A stretch of DNA of 64,000 nucleotides from an uncultured Microbacterium sp. (lineage in GTDB: Bacteria > Actinomycetota > Actinomycetes > Actinomycetales > Microbacteriaceae). A program made the translations under genes and the position numbers. Shown here one piece after another: positions 60,873-64,000 of the stretch. Every line of letters begins with the position of its first letter. Within the stretch, counting starts at the first letter, position 1. The notes below the pieces were generated by a model. The model was not told the origin of the DNA. It searched no databases and worked only from the letters and a program-made list of their open reading frames with translations. Location: positions 1 through 64,000 of the forward strand of contig CAJYHN010000007.1 of the NCBI GenBank assembly GCA_913774665.1, written 5' to 3'.

Positions 60873-60951
60873 CGAGATCACACGAACGGCGCGAGATCAC
60901 CCGCTGCGGCCCCGCCGCTTCGTGTGCTCTCGCGCCGTTCGTGTGATCTCG
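60873..60951. repeat. 79-bp element with perfect 24-bp terminal inverted repeat
   Basis: The arm 60873-60896, beginning CGAGATCACACGAACGGC, is the exact reverse complement of 60928-60951. The 31-base centre repeats fragments of the arms (CGAGATCAC at 60892-60900, CGTGTGCTCTCG at 60921-60932), so the element looks built from one word written several times. It lies between the photolyase start and the kinase stop, both read from the minus strand. Confidence 0.9.
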
Positions 60952-61014
60952 CCGCGCACAGCGGCCCGCGACCAGCGCCTCGGCGGCGACGGAGGATGCC
61001 GCGAGGGTCGCGTG

Positions 61015-62316
61015 TCAGAGAGAGGAGGTGTCGTGGCCCTTCGGCAGCGCGACCACGAGCCCGCCGGCGATGATGCGCGTGTAGATGCGGGTCGCTTCGC
61101 CGAACTCGTCGCCGTCGAGCTCGATCGGCTGCGCGGGGGCCGTGGCCAGCTCGATCCCCGTGCCGCGGAGGTACCGGACCGACGTGTCCTTGCGGCGCTC
61201 GAGCACCCGCCGTCCGGCGCGGAACTTGCGCAGGACGGAGTTGTCCCACACGATCTTGCGCCAGACCCCCAGCCAGCCGAGCACGCCGCTCGGCTGCAGC
61301 ACAGCGACATCGAGGCTGCCATCGGCGATGGAGGCGTCGGGGATGAGCGCCACGCCGCCCTGCAGGGCACCGCAGTTCGCGAACAGCACGCTGTGCACCT
61401 TCGCCGAGTGCAGGCGGTGCCCGTCGAGCTGGTACATGACGCGGAAGGGCTTCGCCGAGACGAGCGACCGCGCCGCCCCGTCGACGTACGCGACCCACCC
61501 GACCTGCTTCTTCAGATCGTCGCGCGTGTTCTGGATCATCGCCGCGTCCAGACCGATGCCGGCCATGACCGAGAAGCCGTGCTCCTCGACCTCGCCGCTC
61601 GCGCGGCGGATGCGTGCGATTCCGGTGTCGATCGAGAGGCTGTCGCCCTCGAAGGTCGCGCGGATCATCGTGTCGCTGTCGGAGAGGGGGAGGTTCAGAT
61701 TGCGCGCGAGCAAGTTGCCCGTGCCGCTCGGAATGATCGTCAGCGGGATCCCCGTCGAGGTGAGAGCCTCGGCCACCGCCCGCACCGTGCCGTCGCCGCC
61801 CGCCACGAGCACGGCATCCACTTTCTCGTCGAGCGCGGCGCGGGTCGCGTCGTCGCCCAGGTCGTCGACCGTCGTCTCGTAGAACAGGGGCTCGGCCCAG
61901 CCCGCCGCGGCCGAGAGCTCGGCGACGCGGGCACGCAGGGTCTCCGGGTCCACTTTGACGGGGTTGTAGACGAGAGCCGCCCTCTTGTCCTGCGTCGTCT
62001 CGGCGTCGATGGGCGCCTCTTCGCCCCCGGCGTCGACGCGCTGCGTCTTGCCGGGCATCTCCGACGACGAGTCCGGTTCGATGTCTTCGGGCTGATGAAT
62101 GGTGTCATCAGGCTCGGCCGCGTCCTTCGGGTTCGGTACGTCCTTGCGCGGGTGGTCCGCGACGTCGTCGCCGAGGCGCGCAGCTTCGAAGTGCTCGTGG
62201 GAGCCGTCCGCGGCGGCGGCGTCGGCCTTCACCTCGGCGGGGGCTTCGGCGGGGACGTTCTCGGGGGATTCCGCGTCGTCACGCGGCTCGTCAGGGGCGG
62301 CCATGGCATCCACCAT
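61015..62316 (-). CDS. Diacylglycerol kinase-like lipid kinase with acidic N-terminal extension
   Basis: The 433-residue protein starts at ATG 62316; ATG 62304 is also possible. Residues 1-110 are acidic and low-complexity and are probably disordered. The catalytic domain follows: RAALVYNPVKVD, VLVAGGDGTVRAVAEALTSTGIPLTIIPSGTGNLLARNL with the GGDGT nucleotide motif, FSVMAGIGLDAAMI and the C-terminal LQGGVALIPDASIADGSLDVAVL. The family phosphorylates diacylglycerol, sphingoid bases or related lipids. The usual family length is about 300, so the extension is the unusual part. serS is divergent. Confidence 0.88.
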   Translation of the reverse strand: MVDAMAAPDEPRDDAESPENVPAEAPAEVKADAAAADGSHEHFEAARLGDDVADHPRKDVPNPKDAAEPDDTIHQPEDIEPDSSSEMPGKTQRVDAGGEEAPIDAETTQDKRAALVYNPVKVDPETLRARVAELSAAAGWAEPLFYETTVDDLGDDATRAALDEKVDAVLVAGGDGTVRAVAEALTSTGIPLTIIPSGTGNLLARNLNLPLSDSDTMIRATFEGDSLSIDTGIARIRRASGEVEEHGFSVMAGIGLDAAMIQNTRDDLKKQVGWVAYVDGAARSLVSAKPFRVMYQLDGHRLHSAKVHSVLFANCGALQGGVALIPDASIADGSLDVAVLQPSGVLGWLGVWRKIVWDNSVLRKFRAGRRVLERRKDTSVRYLRGTGIELATAPAQPIELDGDEFGEATRIYTRIIAGGLVVALPKGHDTSSL

Positions 62317-62470
62317 AGGACCGCGGGGAGCCCGCGAACCGGCCCGAGGGGTGGGCTTGACGGCAGGATGCCGCGGACGCATGCGCCGCGCGTGTCGCCC
62401 GCCGTTCCGCGGCCGGGGCGGGCCGGGCCCGGCGCCCGGAAGCAGTCGGGCGCGACCGTAGGATGGACGC

Positions 62471-63739
62471 GTGATCGACCTGACTCTGCTGCGTGAAGAT
62501 CCCGAGCTTGTGAAGCGCTCCCAGATCGCCCGCGGGGAGTCGCCGGATTCGGTGGACGAGGCCCTCGCCGCCGACCGCGACCGCCGCGCCGCCATCACCG
62601 CCTTCGAGGAGCTCCGCGCCGCGCAGAACGCGCACGGCAAGCGCGTCGCTCAGGCCCCGAAGCACGAGAAGGCCGCGCTCGTGGCCGAGGCCAAGCAGCT
62701 CAGCGAGCGGGTGAAGGCCGCGCAGCACGCCGCGACCGAGGCCGAGGCCGCCGCGGAGGCGGCTCTCGCGAAGATCGAGAACATCGTCATCGACGGCGTC
62801 CCCTCGGGCGGCGAAGAGAACTTCGTCACCCTGCGCACGCACGGCGAGGTCCCCACCTACGACTTCACCCCGCGCGACCACCTCGAGATCGGCGAGATGC
62901 TCGGCGCGATCGACATGGAACGCGGCACGAAGGTCTCGGGCAGTCGCTTCTACTTCCTCACCGGCATCGGCGCGCGCCTCGAGCTCGCGCTCATGACCCT
63001 CGCCCTCGACCGCGCTCTGCAGGCGGGCTTCACCCCGATGATCCCACCGACGCTCGTGCGTCCCGAGGTCATGCGCGGCACCGGGTTCCTCGGCCAGCAC
63101 GCCGATGAGGTGTACCACCTGCCCAAGGAGGACCTCTACCTCGTCGGCACGAGCGAGGTGCCCCTGGCCGGATACCACATGGACGAGATCCTCGATTTCG
63201 AGCGCGGCGCCAAGCGTTACGCCGGCTGGTCCACGTGCTACCGCAGCGAGGCGGGCTCGTACGGCAAGGACACCCGCGGCATCATCCGCGTGCACCAGTT
63301 CAACAAGCTCGAGATGTTCGTCTACACCGACCCGGCCGACGCCGAGGCCGAGCACGACCGTCTCGTCGCGATGCAGGAGCAGATGCTGCAAGACCTGGGC
63401 CTCGCCTACCGCGTGATCGACGTGGCCGCCGGCGACCTGGGATCCAGCGCCGCGCGCAAGTTCGACATCGAGGCCTGGGTGCCCACGCAGGACGCCTATC
63501 GCGAGCTGACGAGCACCTCGAACTGCACGACCTATCAGGCCCGTCGCCTCGAGACCCGGTTCCGCCCGACCGACGGCGGCAAGACCCAGCCGGTCGCGAC
63601 CCTCAACGGCACGCTCGCCACCACGCGGTGGATCGTGGCGCTGCTCGAGACGCACCAGCGCGCCGACGGCTCGGTGACGGTTCCCGAGGTGCTGCGCCCG
63701 TACCTCGGCGGGCTCGAGGTCATGGAGCCCATCGCGTGA
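62471..63739 (+). CDS. serS: Seryl-tRNA synthetase
   Basis: The 422-residue class II synthetase starts at GTG 62471 ([18 protein letters not shown]). The N-terminal coiled-coil arm (residues about 30-110, Ala/Glu-rich) binds the tRNA-Ser variable arm. The class II motifs are in the catalytic core: [20 protein letters not shown], the motif 2 region [22 protein letters not shown] and motif 3 [18 protein letters not shown]. The stop overlaps the GTG start of a HAD phosphatase gene (GTGA). Confidence 0.98.
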   Translation: MIDLTLLREDPELVKRSQIARGESPDSVDEALAADRDRRAAITAFEELRAAQNAHGKRVAQAPKHEKAALVAEAKQLSERVKAAQHAATEAEAAAEAALAKIENIVIDGVPSGGEENFVTLRTHGEVPTYDFTPRDHLEIGEMLGAIDMERGTKVSGSRFYFLTGIGARLELALMTLALDRALQAGFTPMIPPTLVRPEVMRGTGFLGQHADEVYHLPKEDLYLVGTSEVPLAGYHMDEILDFERGAKRYAGWSTCYRSEAGSYGKDTRGIIRVHQFNKLEMFVYTDPADAEAEHDRLVAMQEQMLQDLGLAYRVIDVAAGDLGSSAARKFDIEAWVPTQDAYRELTSTSNCTTYQARRLETRFRPTDGGKTQPVATLNGTLATTRWIVALLETHQRADGSVTVPEVLRPYLGGLEVMEPIA

Positions 63740-64000
63740 GCGACGAGGCCGCCCTTCCCCCCACCGGTGACGTCGAGAGCGCGCCGAAGCAGGAGGCGGC
63801 CGACCTGGTCGCCGATCTCGCCGACGCTCCTCACCTCGGGCGCCTGCTCATCGCCCTGGACATCGACGGAACGGTGCTGCTCGAGGACGACACCTTGAGC
63901 CCCGGGGTCGTGGAGGCGATCGCGGACGCGCACCGCGCGGGCCACGAGGTCATGCTCGCCACCGGTCGCAGCTGGGACAGCACCCACACGGTCATGGACC
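63736..64000 (+). CDS. HAD-family (Cof-type) hydrolase, 5' part only
   Basis: Only the first 88 codons are in the window. GTG 63736 overlaps the serS stop, so the two are coupled. After about 35 acidic residues ([20 protein letters not shown]) comes [44 protein letters not shown]. This has HAD motif I (DIDGT) with its nucleophilic Asp and the following ATGR segment (motif II region) of Cof/SupH-type phosphatases. A serS-HAD pair is common in actinobacteria. The substrate is unknown. Confidence 0.88.
   Translation, partial: MSDEAALPPTGDVESAPKQEAADLVADLADAPHLGRLLIALDIDGTVLLEDDTLSPGVVEAIADAHRAGHEVMLATGRSWDSTHTVMD

Noticed and set aside
59422-62496. Long plus-strand frame across the photolyase and kinase genes
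   Set aside because: It runs through two recognised genes and an intergenic palindrome, which no real gene would do.

Overview
The window is very GC-rich DNA from an actinobacterium, most likely a member of the Microbacteriaceae and plausibly Microbacterium. The reasons are the strong GC3 codon use, many GTG starts, ATGA/GTGA stop-start couplings, leaderless-looking promoters, and the very frequent GGATGCC/GGCATCC words inside genes. The assignment rests on sequence style and gene content, not on a database match. I count 50 protein genes, one of them cut by the right edge. I see no rRNA, tRNA, CRISPR array or insertion sequence.

Region 1 (1-17 kb) deals with the cell surface and extracytoplasmic sugar oxidation. 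It opens with an array of 72-bp palindromic elements. A minus-strand group follows: a secreted PQQ-type sugar dehydrogenase with PKD, CBM6-like and Ig-like domains (4729-8262), a Tat-exported sugar isomerase/epimerase-like protein, a WxL-like surface protein and a DUF916 membrane protein. tatA and tatB, a LysR regulator and an EamA permease come next. A second WxL/DUF916 cluster ends in a mini LPXTG protein. A 1115-residue secreted protein with PA14, beta-propeller, CBM6-like and DUF1080 (3-keto-disaccharide hydrolase-like) domains closes the region. These genes may form a cell-wall complex that oxidises and cleaves plant glycosides outside the cytoplasm.

Region 2 (17-25 kb) is mixed: an MMPL transporter, a lipoate ligase coupled to an orphan beta-type DNA methyltransferase, a MauE-thioredoxin fusion, an F420-type oxidoreductase and a carboxylesterase.

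Region 3 (25-53 kb) is a galactan/arabinogalactan utilisation locus. It holds galK, galT and three LacI regulators, each divergent from its targets. It also has two sugar ABC importers and the enzymes GH42 and GH35 beta-galactosidase, GH51 arabinofuranosidase and a large wall-anchored GH30 endo-galactanase-like enzyme. The LacI intergenic regions carry paired CG-centred palindromes (TGTTnnCGnnAACA type) over -35/-10 elements. Inserted between are a VapBC module, a VOC/WYL pair, a TetR/MFS pair and a PNPOx/cupin pair. Pgm at 54.8-56.4 kb would complete entry of galactose into glycolysis. No galE is seen here.

Region 4 (53-64 kb) is mostly housekeeping: a zinc alcohol dehydrogenase, pgm, pheA, a luciferase-like monooxygenase, an Asp23/Gls24 protein, a photolyase, a diacylglycerol kinase-like protein, serS and the start of a HAD phosphatase.

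Many intergenic gaps hold compact palindromic elements of about 50-80 bp. They fall into several unrelated sequence families, and two of the families form tandem arrays. They are the most conspicuous structure that the genes do not explain.
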